Shown piece after piece: positions 47,901 through 56,090 of a stretch of DNA of 64,000 bases (position 1 is the first letter of the stretch; the number at the start of each line of letters is the position of its first letter). The notes beneath the pieces were generated by a model, which had not been told where the DNA came from, did not search any database, and saw only the letters and a program-made list of their open reading frames with translations. Source of the DNA: Lachancea mirantina (lineage: Eukaryota; Ascomycota; Saccharomycetes; Saccharomycetales; Saccharomycetaceae); contig LT598468.1 in the NCBI GenBank assembly GCA_900074745.1, positions 1,542,753 through 1,606,752 on the forward strand. The letters run 5' to 3'. The position numbers and the translations under genes are program-made.

Positions 47901-50331
47901 TGATATGGGATGAGTGTAAGTCTGTGTTGAGCATTATGATGGAATAAGATAAAACATATGCAGTGTCAGCCTTAGCGAAGATGCCAACATTTTGGTCAAC
48001 AAACCTCTCAGCAAATTTGAGCATGAATCTATCGATCTTTTGGCCCTCTCCAGGAAGTCTAAAACGCTGAAGAAAGACGCGTAGGGCATCGACCAGAGAG
48101 AGACCCTCAAAATTGAAACTGTCAACGAATGCATGCATGGTGGAGATACTTTTCTCATCACCTTCACCCAAGAAGTCGCCTACCGCCCCAAGGTCGAGAC
48201 CCTCCGTATCTAAAATCCATTTGGCAACAGACTGTGGCGAATCATCAGACAAAAAGCCTTTTGAGAGCAGCGCCTGAAGTCCTTTTTTTGCTTTTATGTT
48301 GAACAAATTGATACAATCTTGAAGCTCGGTTTTCCTAATTTTTAAACTTTCAAATTGAGCAGGATCATCTGTTTCACCAGTAAGATGATCTGAGGTGGAG
48401 AACTCGCCATTCGCACTTACCTTAAAGCTGCTCTCTGAATTCAAATCCCCAACAGAGTTACGTGTAGAAGACGACTTTCCCCCTTTTTCGAGGACTGCCG
48501 CGGATAGAAAAGTCGACCTCTCGAGAGTAGAGCTGGTTGGATTCAATGCCTTATGGGCCCATGAGCCTAGAGATCTTAAAACAGCAACCATGCAATTTAA
48601 AGATACCATTTTGAGGGCAAACTCCACGGGGTACGGAAGATCGTTTTTATCTACCGCTGAATAATGCAGGTTTGAGATGGACAATAGAGGTAGTTGTGAC
48701 AAATTATATGTTGCCAGTGGTAAATCGCGCTGTTCATCGAAATAAGCTCTCTGTGAAGGTGTAGCATCTACTCTGGTGAGGGCCATCCGCGTCAGATAAT
48801 CAATTATCATTTCGACGACATTTGGCAAACGACTATCACAATCATAATTCAGATAGAACTCTATCAGCGTTCGAGGATCATTGCAAATTCTTTGAATTAC
48901 ATTCAGGAAATATCTTTTCTGATGAGGAGTGGATGTTTTGAGATCTGAAATTGGGAAATAAATTTCCGTCAGGAAGACTGGTATCTCTCTTTTGAACTCT
49001 GACCTTAAATTAGAGATTAAAAGCCACATAATTTCTAAAGTGACTTCAAAGACGGGCGCTATAGGGGATGCAGCGTTGCGAGATAACGAAAGGCAAAGAT
49101 ACTGCCTGATAGACTCAACAAACGGAGACTTGTCCCTTCCGCTTAAGACAATGTCACGAGAAAGAAAAATGTCAATGTGGTCATTTATGATAGAGTGTAT
49201 CAAGTGTAGAGAAAGCAGCTTAGATCTCACGGAGTGCGATCTCATATCGGTTTCAGCATCGAGTGGCTTTGCAGATATCTTCGCCATCGCACGAAAAACA
49301 AGGAACGCGTCTTTCACAAGGAGACTTTTCTCATCCGCCGCCTCTTCCTCCTGTTGATCTTCATCCACTCTCCGCTCTTGCTCATCGTTTAGATTGTCTA
49401 GATTTTTGAGAGTCAATGGATTTTCCGGATTAGAGATCAGCGTATCGGAATCTGGTTGAACGCTTCTCATGCTGAGCCTAGACTGCGATCTATGGTAAAC
49501 TTGGGATAACGCACTGACCTTGTCAAACACCGCATGGACTATCTGCGTCAAAGTTGCCTGGGCAATGCCTTGATTCGAAGAGTTCAACGAATAAATAAAG
49601 ATGTTGTAGATCTGTCTTATGGCCTTCAAAAGGGCGCCCCCATGGCAAAAAGTCCCGGTCCCATCAGCAAGGACACATCCAGCTAGCGCGCGTAAAACTT
49701 GGAGTTCGATTCGACCGTCTGTACCCTCACCCTCGAAGCAGTCTGTAATAGTGTCAATGGAAGCATCGACCAGTCTTAGCTTCGGAGGAGGGGTTATTCC
49801 TGCTGCAGTAGAGCTCTGTTGATCATTAGATGCCATGGAATCAGGTGGGTTGACTAAAATGTTGTGGTCTAACACCTGAAAAGAAAATAGCTTTGAAAGA
49901 CAGTCAAGAGCCTGTATAACTACTGGGCTTGACTTTGTTCGGCAACTAGAGCGCAATGCCTCAAACACCATGATCGAATCCAAAAACCGGGGCTCGTTGT
50001 TGGTCGATTGTAGTATCTCCTTCAGGGCTTGCACACTGCGTTCCAATGCCTTCTGCGTGCTACCATATTTCTTGATATCCTTAGTCTTCAAAATAGCTTG
50101 AAAAGTGATTATTAACAGGTTGTACGTTGATAATAAATTTTCGCGCCCCGCTGCCTTGCTTTCTTCCATGACGGGCTGATCTTGTTGTGGTAAAGATCCA
50201 TTTGCCGTATCGTTTACAGCCTGAGATATATCCCCTTCTGAGCTCCTCGAATCACCGTTGGCAATCTCTTCATCCTTAGAAAAACCCAAAGTTGAGGCCT
50301 CTATGATGTGGGCCGGCACGCTTGACTCCAT
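44929..50331 (-). CDS. SEC7: Sec7, Arf guanine-nucleotide exchange factor of the late Golgi
   Basis: Sec7 activates Arf1 at the trans-Golgi. The frame opens at a TTG (50373), but the first ATG is at 50331, giving 1,800 residues (2,009 in S. cerevisiae). Order of domains: acidic, disordered N-terminus; DCB domain (about 65-250); HUS domain (about 370-550) with the HUS box near YDCDSRLPNVVEMIIDYLTR; catalytic Sec7 domain at about 685-875, with FLGEGDEKSIS and the glutamic finger in FRLPGEGQKIDRFM; then HDS1-4 helical repeats to the end. This is the BIG/Sec7 layout. A ten-residue upstream frame (50399-50431, minus strand) precedes it. It corresponds to YDR170C. Confidence 0.97.
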   Translation of the reverse strand: MESSVPAHIIEASTLGFSKDEEIANGDSRSSEGDISQAVNDTANGSLPQQDQPVMEESKAAGRENLLSTYNLLIITFQAILKTKDIKKYGSTQKALERSVQALKEILQSTNNEPRFLDSIMVFEALRSSCRTKSSPVVIQALDCLSKLFSFQVLDHNILVNPPDSMASNDQQSSTAAGITPPPKLRLVDASIDTITDCFEGEGTDGRIELQVLRALAGCVLADGTGTFCHGGALLKAIRQIYNIFIYSLNSSNQGIAQATLTQIVHAVFDKVSALSQVYHRSQSRLSMRSVQPDSDTLISNPENPLTLKNLDNLNDEQERRVDEDQQEEEAADEKSLLVKDAFLVFRAMAKISAKPLDAETDMRSHSVRSKLLSLHLIHSIINDHIDIFLSRDIVLSGRDKSPFVESIRQYLCLSLSRNAASPIAPVFEVTLEIMWLLISNLRSEFKREIPVFLTEIYFPISDLKTSTPHQKRYFLNVIQRICNDPRTLIEFYLNYDCDSRLPNVVEMIIDYLTRMALTRVDATPSQRAYFDEQRDLPLATYNLSQLPLLSISNLHYSAVDKNDLPYPVEFALKMVSLNCMVAVLRSLGSWAHKALNPTSSTLERSTFLSAAVLEKGGKSSSTRNSVGDLNSESSFKVSANGEFSTSDHLTGETDDPAQFESLKIRKTELQDCINLFNIKAKKGLQALLSKGFLSDDSPQSVAKWILDTEGLDLGAVGDFLGEGDEKSISTMHAFVDSFNFEGLSLVDALRVFLQRFRLPGEGQKIDRFMLKFAERFVDQNVGIFAKADTAYVLSYSIIMLNTDLHSSHIKHKMTLQEFIENNAGIDNDKDLSEDYMVNLYNDIANNEIKLQSEQHQAMLSGDLNDPQQQQQSAFNFFSSRDLNREAYMQVSKEISSKTEQVFKNLTRTRSKADNVFYAASHIEHVKSIFETLWMSFLAALTPPFKDYDDRETTNICLEGIKISVKISSTFGIDYARTSFVGALVQFANLQNIQELKIKNVDAIIVLLELALTEGNFLKNSWKDVLVVVSQVERLQLISKGVDGQTLPDVSQARLANHRSSFESTRSARSGSLSFLDKWTKRATPIELAQEKHHNQILSPEISTFISSSQLVVLIDRVFTSSALLSGNAIVDFIRALTDVSFEEIESSQNTTSPRMFSLQKMVDVCYYNMDRIRVEWTPIWAVMGQAFNKIATNPNLAVVFFAIDSLRQLSMRFLDIEELSGFEFQHDFLMPFQFVIANTSNTEVQEMCIECFRIFVLTKAGKIKSGWKPILKSLQYCSSSSSETICVKSYQLAANEIVKSQFASVFIQDSAFLELVAVFKTITKNRKFQKLSLHALEVLKRITNEVATLCFASSDKSMLHGKSLFDDIWFPLLSSFNDSIMTAEDLEVRSRALNYMFDALVEYGGHFNDAFWTRICTSLLFPIFGVLSKHWEVNQFNSHDDLSVWLSTTLIQALRNMVALFTHYFESLNKMLDGFLGLLVSCICQENDTIARIGRSCLQHLIIQNMSKFEKNHWDEVTEAFAKLFELTTATELFEHDPMHQGRRSSNVEQKDEKAPTVEEEVERAHKEDSGEDVGSGSAVGERPSKRLVNTKSSEDLRKRISVKNAIVVKCVLQLLMIESLSELFESEDFCNAVPHANAVLLINLLEKSFEFAKDFNEDFGLRSRLVDARVVDKIPNLLKQETSASAVLINVMFKLYLNAGKDHVDDAEALLVRLKAICVRIVERYVALDDRTMERNITSWRPVVVEILQGYYEFDDNDFKGQCPVMYELVMRILDKPMTVELRMGIKAFLSRVGDLYL

Positions 50332-50541
50332 CGGCAGTCTCTCTAAGGCTCTTATTCGGGTTATCAACGCCAAGTCGTTCAGTCTTGGGCTATTTCCCCT
50401 ATACCCGCATTGTAAGAAAAAGAGCTTCCATGTGACCTAACAGTATCGACTTTACCGTACAAAAGCATACTAAATTTTTCGTATAGCGTTACTGCTTAAT
50501 TCTGTCTGTATCCTGAAGTGAAAGATATAGGTTCATTTTCG

Positions 50542-50548
50542 CCGTCGG
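50542..50548. promoter_or_regulatory. CCG-N-CGG motif, copy 1
   Basis: CCGTCGG on the plus strand (CCGACGG on the minus). First of three copies within 140 bases upstream of URC1. Inverted CCG/CGG triplets are typical contacts of Zn2Cys6 activators; URC2 in the uracil pathway encodes one. Confidence 0.45.
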
Positions 50549-50612
50549 AGTTGTTTTTTTTCCGGATTGTTTACATAAGATTATTTCATCTTGTGATATC
50601 CCTCCTTGATTT

Positions 50613-50619
50613 CCGACGG
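50613..50619. promoter_or_regulatory. CCG-N-CGG motif, copy 2
   Basis: CCGACGG, 71 bases from copy 1, with the wider match TTCCGACGGT. Same reasoning as copy 1. Confidence 0.45.
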
Positions 50620-50673
50620 TCTTGAGCACAGGCAGTAAGTCCTACACACAAAATACTGTTTTCCATCGGAGAC

Positions 50674-50680
50674 CGACGGA
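50674..50680. promoter_or_regulatory. CCG-N-CGG motif, copy 3
   Basis: CCGACGG, 61 bases from copy 2 and about 195 bases before the URC1 start. An extra CGG triplet lies just upstream (50668-50670), so the local arrangement is CGG-N3-CCG-N-CGG. Confidence 0.45.
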
Positions 50681-50874
50681 AATGGCTGTTAGCGTCGTAA
50701 TCATCTAAACATGTGGGAGATGGAGGGGGGCGGGGACGTGCCGAAAATCCAAGAGACAATACTATATAAAGGGCGCATCGTTTTCTCAAAACCTCGAGTT
50801 GAATACTAATCAACCATCACACTATCCGTTTCCTCATTGTACGAGTAACACCTTTTTTATCTGAATCGAAAACC

Positions 50875-52215
50875 ATGTCCCCTATCGCCGTTGTCGCCCA
50901 GCCCCAGGCTACTCCAGATGTTGCGCCAACTAAAAAAGTTGAAGAGCAGCAATACCATACGTCAAGTCCCGTTGATGGTTTCACTCTGACCACCTATCCA
51001 GAGGACTCGCATCCCATCAACTTGGCGTGGGGCGCAGCCTCCGCGGAGGCGAGAGGCCCTGTTGTTGCGTCCAAATACAGGAGCGGGCTTGATAAGCACA
51101 ACACCATCGGTGCTCACAGTGGTTCGTACTGTGTCTACCATGCTCTCGCTGTCGGCTCAAAGCAGTTGAACCCTGAGCACGTGGCTGACTACACCAACTC
51201 TCAGCCAGCTTTCTCTATTCCTGAGCAAAAATCTTGGTACAATGAGAAGGACATCGTTGCAATGGATCCGTTTGGCCATCTAACTCCTTACTTGTTTGAC
51301 GAAGTTTCCGAATCGGAAAATGTTGAAATTCGGCCTACCATTGCAATTACGAAAGCCACCATGCAGCTGTTTGAATTGAAGGATGCCGTCTCCCAAGGTA
51401 GACTACAAGTCGATGGCAAGATTGTCAAGAACTCGAACGGTGACGTTAATGTCTCGAAAGTAGCTGTTGAGCCTGTTTGGTACCTACCAGGTGTTGCCGA
51501 GAGATTTAACATCACTGAGAGTGAGCTCAGAAAGGCCCTCTTCGAGGACACGAACGGAATGTACCCCGAATTGATCACCAGACCTGACATTAAGGTCTTC
51601 TTGCCACCTATTGGAGGTCTCACTGTGTACATTTTCGGAGACCCAAAGTTTGTTTCGGATCCATCCAAAAAACTGGCTCTTAGAATTCACGATGAATGTA
51701 ACGGATCAGATGTTTTTGGCTCGGATATCTGCACTTGTCGCCCTTACCTAATTTTCGGGATTGAAGAGGCCGTCAAAGAGGCCCAGAACGGAGGTTCCGG
51801 TGTTGTGATTTACTTCAGAAAGGAAGGTCGTGCTTTAGGTGAAGTCACTAAGTACCTTGTCTACAATGCTCGTAAGAGAGGCGGCGACACTGCTGCTGAG
51901 TACTTTCACAGAACTGAATGCATTGCTGGTGTTAGAGACATGAGGTTTCAGCAGCTAATGCCCGACATCTTGAAATGGCTAGGAATCTCTAAAATTGACA
52001 GGATGCTGTCTATGTCGAACATGAAGCATGATGCCATTGTGGAACAAGGCATTCCAATTCTTGAGCGGATCCCAATTCCAGACGAACTTGTCCCACCTGA
52101 TTCTCGTGTCGAAATCGATGCTAAGATTCACTCAGGATATTTCACAAATGGCACCGTCATGACAAACGACGAGTTGAAAAACGTCCAGGGAAGAAGCTGG
52201 GACAATTTTGAGTAA
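50875..52215 (+). CDS. URC1: Urc1, GTP-cyclohydrolase-II-like enzyme of uracil catabolism
   Basis: URC1 is required for the URC pathway, by which Lachancea kluyveri and some other fungi and bacteria use uracil as nitrogen source. The 446-residue protein has a RibA-like core: the zinc-site pattern C-x10-C-x-C at residues 275, 286 and 288 (HDECNGSDVFGSDICTC), the KEGRALGEVTKYL stretch near 314 where riboflavin enzymes have QEGRGIGL, and MSMSNMKHDAI where they have LTNNPKK. These changes, plus a long N-terminal domain and the C-terminal HSGYFTNGTVMTNDEL block, separate it from Rib1 (345 residues in S. cerevisiae) and match the URC1 type. It sits between the SEC7 and HSP42 orthologues, where S. 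cerevisiae has no such gene. The exact reaction is not certain. Confidence 0.88.
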   Translation: MSPIAVVAQPQATPDVAPTKKVEEQQYHTSSPVDGFTLTTYPEDSHPINLAWGAASAEARGPVVASKYRSGLDKHNTIGAHSGSYCVYHALAVGSKQLNPEHVADYTNSQPAFSIPEQKSWYNEKDIVAMDPFGHLTPYLFDEVSESENVEIRPTIAITKATMQLFELKDAVSQGRLQVDGKIVKNSNGDVNVSKVAVEPVWYLPGVAERFNITESELRKALFEDTNGMYPELITRPDIKVFLPPIGGLTVYIFGDPKFVSDPSKKLALRIHDECNGSDVFGSDICTCRPYLIFGIEEAVKEAQNGGSGVVIYFRKEGRALGEVTKYLVYNARKRGGDTAAEYFHRTECIAGVRDMRFQQLMPDILKWLGISKIDRMLSMSNMKHDAIVEQGIPILERIPIPDELVPPDSRVEIDAKIHSGYFTNGTVMTNDELKNVQGRSWDNFE

Positions 52216-52667
52216 ACTTTCCAGCTTATGAACATTGTCTGGAACAAATTGGACTACGCGGGGCGTTTCTATACGTGTAAACTATTTAGAGAAAAAGAAT
52301 ATATACTGTTTATTTGAAAGAGATACATAAGGTCGACCTTTTTTACCACAGTGACCAATTTAAGACGGCCTGCGTGTTTGTCTGATCCGCCAGTAATTAT
52401 GTCAACCGACTGGCATGACAGCCAAGGATCTAAATAAGAAGGTAACATATTTTTCAAGTTCTCGAACATTCTAGCAAAAACCGAACCCTAATTTTTTCTA
52501 TAGTGCGGCGTTAAGGACGATAATCTACTCTACTGGCACGGATCGCGCAATTTTCATAGCATGCTATCCCCTTATTGACTTACATTACGGTCTTGATATA
52601 TTAGATCTTATTTGAGAGTACACACCACAACTTAGAGCATAGTGCTTGTTCAAGAATTGGGTTTACT
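52216..52667. other. Intergenic between URC1 and HSP42
   Basis: 452 bases that should hold the HSP42 promoter. A single CCCCT (stress-response element core) occurs at about 52568-52572 and a TTCAAGAA heat-shock-type half pair near 52650. A 66-codon minus-strand frame is listed separately. Confidence 0.45.
52269..52469 (-). CDS. Possible small ORF (66 codons), unrecognised
   Basis: An ATG frame starting MFENLKNMLPSYLDPWL, antisense to the URC1-HSP42 intergenic region. The first 45 residues have protein-like composition (ITGGSDKHAGRLKLVTVVKK), the last 20 are hydrophobic. I recognise no family and S. cerevisiae has no gene here. It may be chance; conservation between related species would decide. 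Confidence 0.22.
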   Translation of the reverse strand: MFENLKNMLPSYLDPWLSCQSVDIITGGSDKHAGRLKLVTVVKKVDLMYLFQINSIYSFSLNSLHV

Positions 52668-53738
52668 ATGAGTTTTTATCAGCCATCCTTATCTCTTTAC
52701 GACGTCCTTGAAGCTCTTTCAGCACAAAATGTGGACAGAAGAAGACAAGAGCGCCTTCATCCTGCACGGCGTCAGCATTCCGAGTACGCCGCGCGGAGAC
52801 CAGCTTCAAGATGGGATAGCACTTCAAGAGCCAGGCCTTCCTACTACGCATTACAGCCAGAGACCTCCTACTATTACCCAGGCTACTCCTACGGGGATGA
52901 CTACGATATTATGGCCGAATCAAGTGAACAGGTCCCAGAGCAATCTGATTACCTTCTAGAGCTTCTCAAGGCTTTGGTGGGCCAATCTAACACGCAGCAG
53001 GAAAGCGGCGCACCAGAAACATCATTTGAATTTCCTGATGACGAAGTTCTAACTCAATCAAGAGAAGCAATTGGATCCTCCTCAGGGGAAGTGGGCGATG
53101 ACCAGTTTCCGGAAGGACGGCTCCAGGCTACACCCGAGGACATTCAAGATCTCTCGCCTAATTTGAGAGCAGAGGAAAATGTGGCCAAGCCATCCGGCCT
53201 TCATAGTTCTGTTTCAAATCCTCCCGCTGGGGAGAACCCCGGGGGGGTTTCTGAGCTCGACAGGTCCGAAGCGGCTTCTCCAATTCGCGAACCTCTTCAA
53301 GTCTCCAAGCCTCGAGGAGGGATGGGCGTTCCATTTTCTCCTACCCTCAATGTTTATGACACTCCAGAGTGTTATATGATCGTCTTGGCACTACCAGGAG
53401 CAACATCGAACTCTTTTAAAATTGATTTCCATCCAACATCGCACGAGCTTTCCATAAAGGGGAAAATAGATAACAAGACGGGTCTAGACTCTAAACATCT
53501 GCGTTTTTCCGAACTGAAGGAGGGGTTTTTCGAAAGATCTGTTAAGTTTCCCATCTTGCCTAGGATCAAGGACGAGGAAATCAGGGCAAAGTACTCGAAC
53601 GGGCTGCTGCAAGTCAAAGCACCAAAAATTTTGAGCAGTAAAGAGAAGCCCAAACCAAAACGCAGGATTGTTATCGAGGACCTTCCCGATGAGGAGTTGT
53701 TATTCGAAGGGAACCCCAATCCTGAGCCTACAGTGTGA
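52668..53738 (+). CDS. HSP42: Hsp42, small heat-shock chaperone
   Basis: Hsp42 is the general small heat-shock protein of budding yeast; it collects misfolded proteins in peripheral aggregates. The 356-residue protein (375 in S. cerevisiae) begins MSFYQPSLSLYDVLEALS, nearly identical to the conserved prion-like start. A long disordered N-terminal region follows, Tyr-rich near residues 62-80 and then acidic. The alpha-crystallin domain spans about 222-335 (PFSPTLNVYDTPECYMIVLA and FERSVKFPILPRIKDEEI), ending in NGLLQVKAPK. The short C-terminal extension has IVIEDLPDEEL, with the I-x-I-like anchor. It corresponds to YDR171W. Confidence 0.97.
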   Translation: MSFYQPSLSLYDVLEALSAQNVDRRRQERLHPARRQHSEYAARRPASRWDSTSRARPSYYALQPETSYYYPGYSYGDDYDIMAESSEQVPEQSDYLLELLKALVGQSNTQQESGAPETSFEFPDDEVLTQSREAIGSSSGEVGDDQFPEGRLQATPEDIQDLSPNLRAEENVAKPSGLHSSVSNPPAGENPGGVSELDRSEAASPIREPLQVSKPRGGMGVPFSPTLNVYDTPECYMIVLALPGATSNSFKIDFHPTSHELSIKGKIDNKTGLDSKHLRFSELKEGFFERSVKFPILPRIKDEEIRAKYSNGLLQVKAPKILSSKEKPKPKRRIVIEDLPDEELLFEGNPNPEPTV

Positions 53739-53907
53739 ATCTGTTATGGCACTCTCTATTACAATTGTGACACGTAAACTTATAGCTTGTTTCATTCGTC
53801 GTAAAAGACTACTTTTTGAAGTCAGTGATCAAAAAAAATTTTACCAGTTTGACGGAAACTATCTACACATCGTTCCAACTATTGCTAAGCGCATAATTTG
53901 CTTTGTA

Positions 53908-55965
53908 ATGTCGGGGGGTCGTGAGCAGCAGCAAGGTTATTACAACCAGTACTATCAGAACTTTCAGCAAAAGCAAGGTGGCAATCAACCGTATTTTCAG
54001 CCATACAATGCTCAACAGGCAGGCAGCTTCCAACCAGGAGGGGAGATGAGCACTCAAGGTCATCAACCTCAGACGTATGGCAACCTCGGATATCAGAACT
54101 ACAGCCAAGGCGATGATGTCTCCAAAGGTAACAACTACTACAACAATGGGTATAATCAAGGCTATGACGCCTATCAAGGTTATGGCTCGAACTATCAAGG
54201 TTATGGGCAAAATTACGGTGGTGCTCAGGCCCCACAAGGCTTTCAGGCTTATGATCAGGGCGCACAGCAGTCCCAAGGTATGACCTTGCAAGATTTTCAA
54301 AATAAACAGAGCAATGCGGCCCAGCCAAAGGCTGCAGCAAAACCTAAAAAGACTCTAAAACTTGCGTCCTCTTCTGGAATAAAGTTAGTCGGTGCGACTA
54401 AGAAGCCAGAAGCTTTGGGGAAGAAAGAAGCAGGGAAAGATGATGCCAAGGATGAAGCAGAGGTTTCTAATAAGAAAGACGTTGAACCAGATAGCGAGGA
54501 AATCTCTCAGAAAGAAAGTAACCCTCTTCCAAAAGTTGACCAGTTGAAAATAAGTGAAGACGCTCCAAAGAAGGCAAAGGACACACCACTACAAGGTCAA
54601 ACCAATTCGTCTGATGCCATCATTAAAGAACAAGAAGACGAGGTAGATGAAGAAATTGTGCAAGACATGTTCGGTGGTAAAGATCATGTTTCTATAATTT
54701 TCATGGGACACGTTGACGCCGGGAAGTCTACCATGGGTGGTAATTTGCTATATCTTTCAGGTTCTGTCGACAAAAGAACAATCGAAAAGTACGAGAGGGA
54801 AGCTAAAGATGCTGGGCGGCAAGGTTGGTATCTATCCTGGGTTATGGACACCAATAAAGAGGAACGTAACGATGGTAAGACTATCGAGGTTGGAAGGGCT
54901 TACTTCGAAACTGAGAAAAGGCGCTATACCATTTTGGACGCCCCTGGCCACAAAATGTATGTTTCTGAAATGATAGGCGGAGCCAGTCAGGCCGACGTTG
55001 GTATCCTTGTGATTTCTGCCAGAAAAGGTGAATATGAAACCGGTTTTGAAAAGGGTGGACAGACTAGAGAGCATGCTCTTCTGGCGAAAACTCAAGGTGT
55101 GAACAAGATGATAGTCGTTGTGAACAAAATGGATGATCCAACCGTAAACTGGGATAAAGAACGTTACGATCTTTGTGTGAAGAACTTATCCGCTTTTTTG
55201 AAGGCCATTGGATATAACGTCAAGCAGGACGTCGTATTCATGCCAGTCTCGGGTTACACGGGTGCCGGACTGAAAGAACATGTGAGTGCAAAGGACTGCC
55301 CTTGGTACCAGGGTCCTTCTTTGTTGGAATATCTGGATGGAATGAACCACGTCGACCGTCATATAAACGCTCCATTCATGTTGCCCATCGCTTCAAAGAT
55401 GAAAGATCTCGGGACCGTAGTAGAGGGCAAAATCGAATCAGGTCACATCAAGAAGGGGGGCAGCACCCTCCTCATGCCAAACAGAATCCCTGTTGAGATC
55501 ACGACCATCTATAATGAGACCGAGAATGAGGTTGATGTGGCCATTTGCGGTGAACAAGTGAGATTACGCTTGAAGGGTGTTGAGGAGGAAGACATTATGC
55601 CGGGCTTTGTACTAACTTCTCCAAAAAATCCAGTTAGAAATATCACGAGATTCGTTGCCCAAATCGCAATCGTTGAGCTTAAATCTATCATTTCTGCTGG
55701 CTTTTCTTGTGTTATGCATGTTCACACAGCGATCGAAGAAGTTACTATCAAGCGTTTATTGCACAAACTAGAGAAAGGAACGAACAGAAAATCTAAGAAG
55801 CCCCCTGCTTTTGCCAAGAAGGGCATGAAAATCATTGCTGTCATCGAGACTGAAGAACCAATATGTGCTGAGACATATGATGATTATCCTCAACTTGGAA
55901 GATTCACGTTGAGAGACCAAGGAACGACCATTGCTATTGGAAAAATCGTCAAGCTATTGGATTGA
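53908..55965 (+). CDS. SUP35: Sup35, translation termination factor eRF3
   Basis: eRF3 is the GTPase partner of eRF1 at stop codons. From the ATG at 53908 it is 685 residues, the same as S. cerevisiae. The N domain (about 1-125) is Gln/Asn/Tyr/Gly-rich (NQYYQNFQQKQGGNQPYFQP) with short repeats of the YQGYG type near residues 88-105, so a prion-like domain is kept. The M domain (about 125-255) is rich in Lys and Glu. The C domain carries GHVDAGKST (near 267), DAPGHK, NKMD and EF-Tu-like beta barrels. The frame is open upstream to another ATG (53746); homology favours 53908. It follows HSP42 after 169 bases, as YDR172W follows YDR171W. Confidence 0.97.
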   Translation: MSGGREQQQGYYNQYYQNFQQKQGGNQPYFQPYNAQQAGSFQPGGEMSTQGHQPQTYGNLGYQNYSQGDDVSKGNNYYNNGYNQGYDAYQGYGSNYQGYGQNYGGAQAPQGFQAYDQGAQQSQGMTLQDFQNKQSNAAQPKAAAKPKKTLKLASSSGIKLVGATKKPEALGKKEAGKDDAKDEAEVSNKKDVEPDSEEISQKESNPLPKVDQLKISEDAPKKAKDTPLQGQTNSSDAIIKEQEDEVDEEIVQDMFGGKDHVSIIFMGHVDAGKSTMGGNLLYLSGSVDKRTIEKYEREAKDAGRQGWYLSWVMDTNKEERNDGKTIEVGRAYFETEKRRYTILDAPGHKMYVSEMIGGASQADVGILVISARKGEYETGFEKGGQTREHALLAKTQGVNKMIVVVNKMDDPTVNWDKERYDLCVKNLSAFLKAIGYNVKQDVVFMPVSGYTGAGLKEHVSAKDCPWYQGPSLLEYLDGMNHVDRHINAPFMLPIASKMKDLGTVVEGKIESGHIKKGGSTLLMPNRIPVEITTIYNETENEVDVAICGEQVRLRLKGVEEEDIMPGFVLTSPKNPVRNITRFVAQIAIVELKSIISAGFSCVMHVHTAIEEVTIKRLLHKLEKGTNRKSKKPPAFAKKGMKIIAVIETEEPICAETYDDYPQLGRFTLRDQGTTIAIGKIVKLLD

Positions 55966-56090
55966 GTTCTTTCATAAACGTGAGAACTGCATTTTTGAGG
56001 CAACTCAGTGTATAATATTACTTTGATGCTATCTTTTATCCGCTGTAAAGAGTCCAAAGTCATCGCCACTCAAATGGATATCTAAAATTT

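Larger units (their letters stand above)
50332..50874. other. Divergent promoter region SEC7/URC1
   Basis: 543 bases. It carries three CCG-N-CGG motifs (50542, 50613, 50674), a GC-rich GGGGGGCGGGGAC tract (about 50724-50736) resembling a Mig1 site, and a TATA box TATATAAA at 50763-50770, 105 bases before the URC1 start. A short upstream frame for SEC7 lies at its left end. This looks like a regulated promoter for URC1. Confidence 0.6.

Noticed and set aside
50332-50373. N-terminal extension of Sec7
   Set aside because: Requires a TTG start; the ATG at 50331 is sufficient.
53668-53745. SUP35 frame segment overlapping the HSP42 end
   Set aside because: No ATG in this part of the frame before 53746 and it overlaps HSP42 coding sequence.
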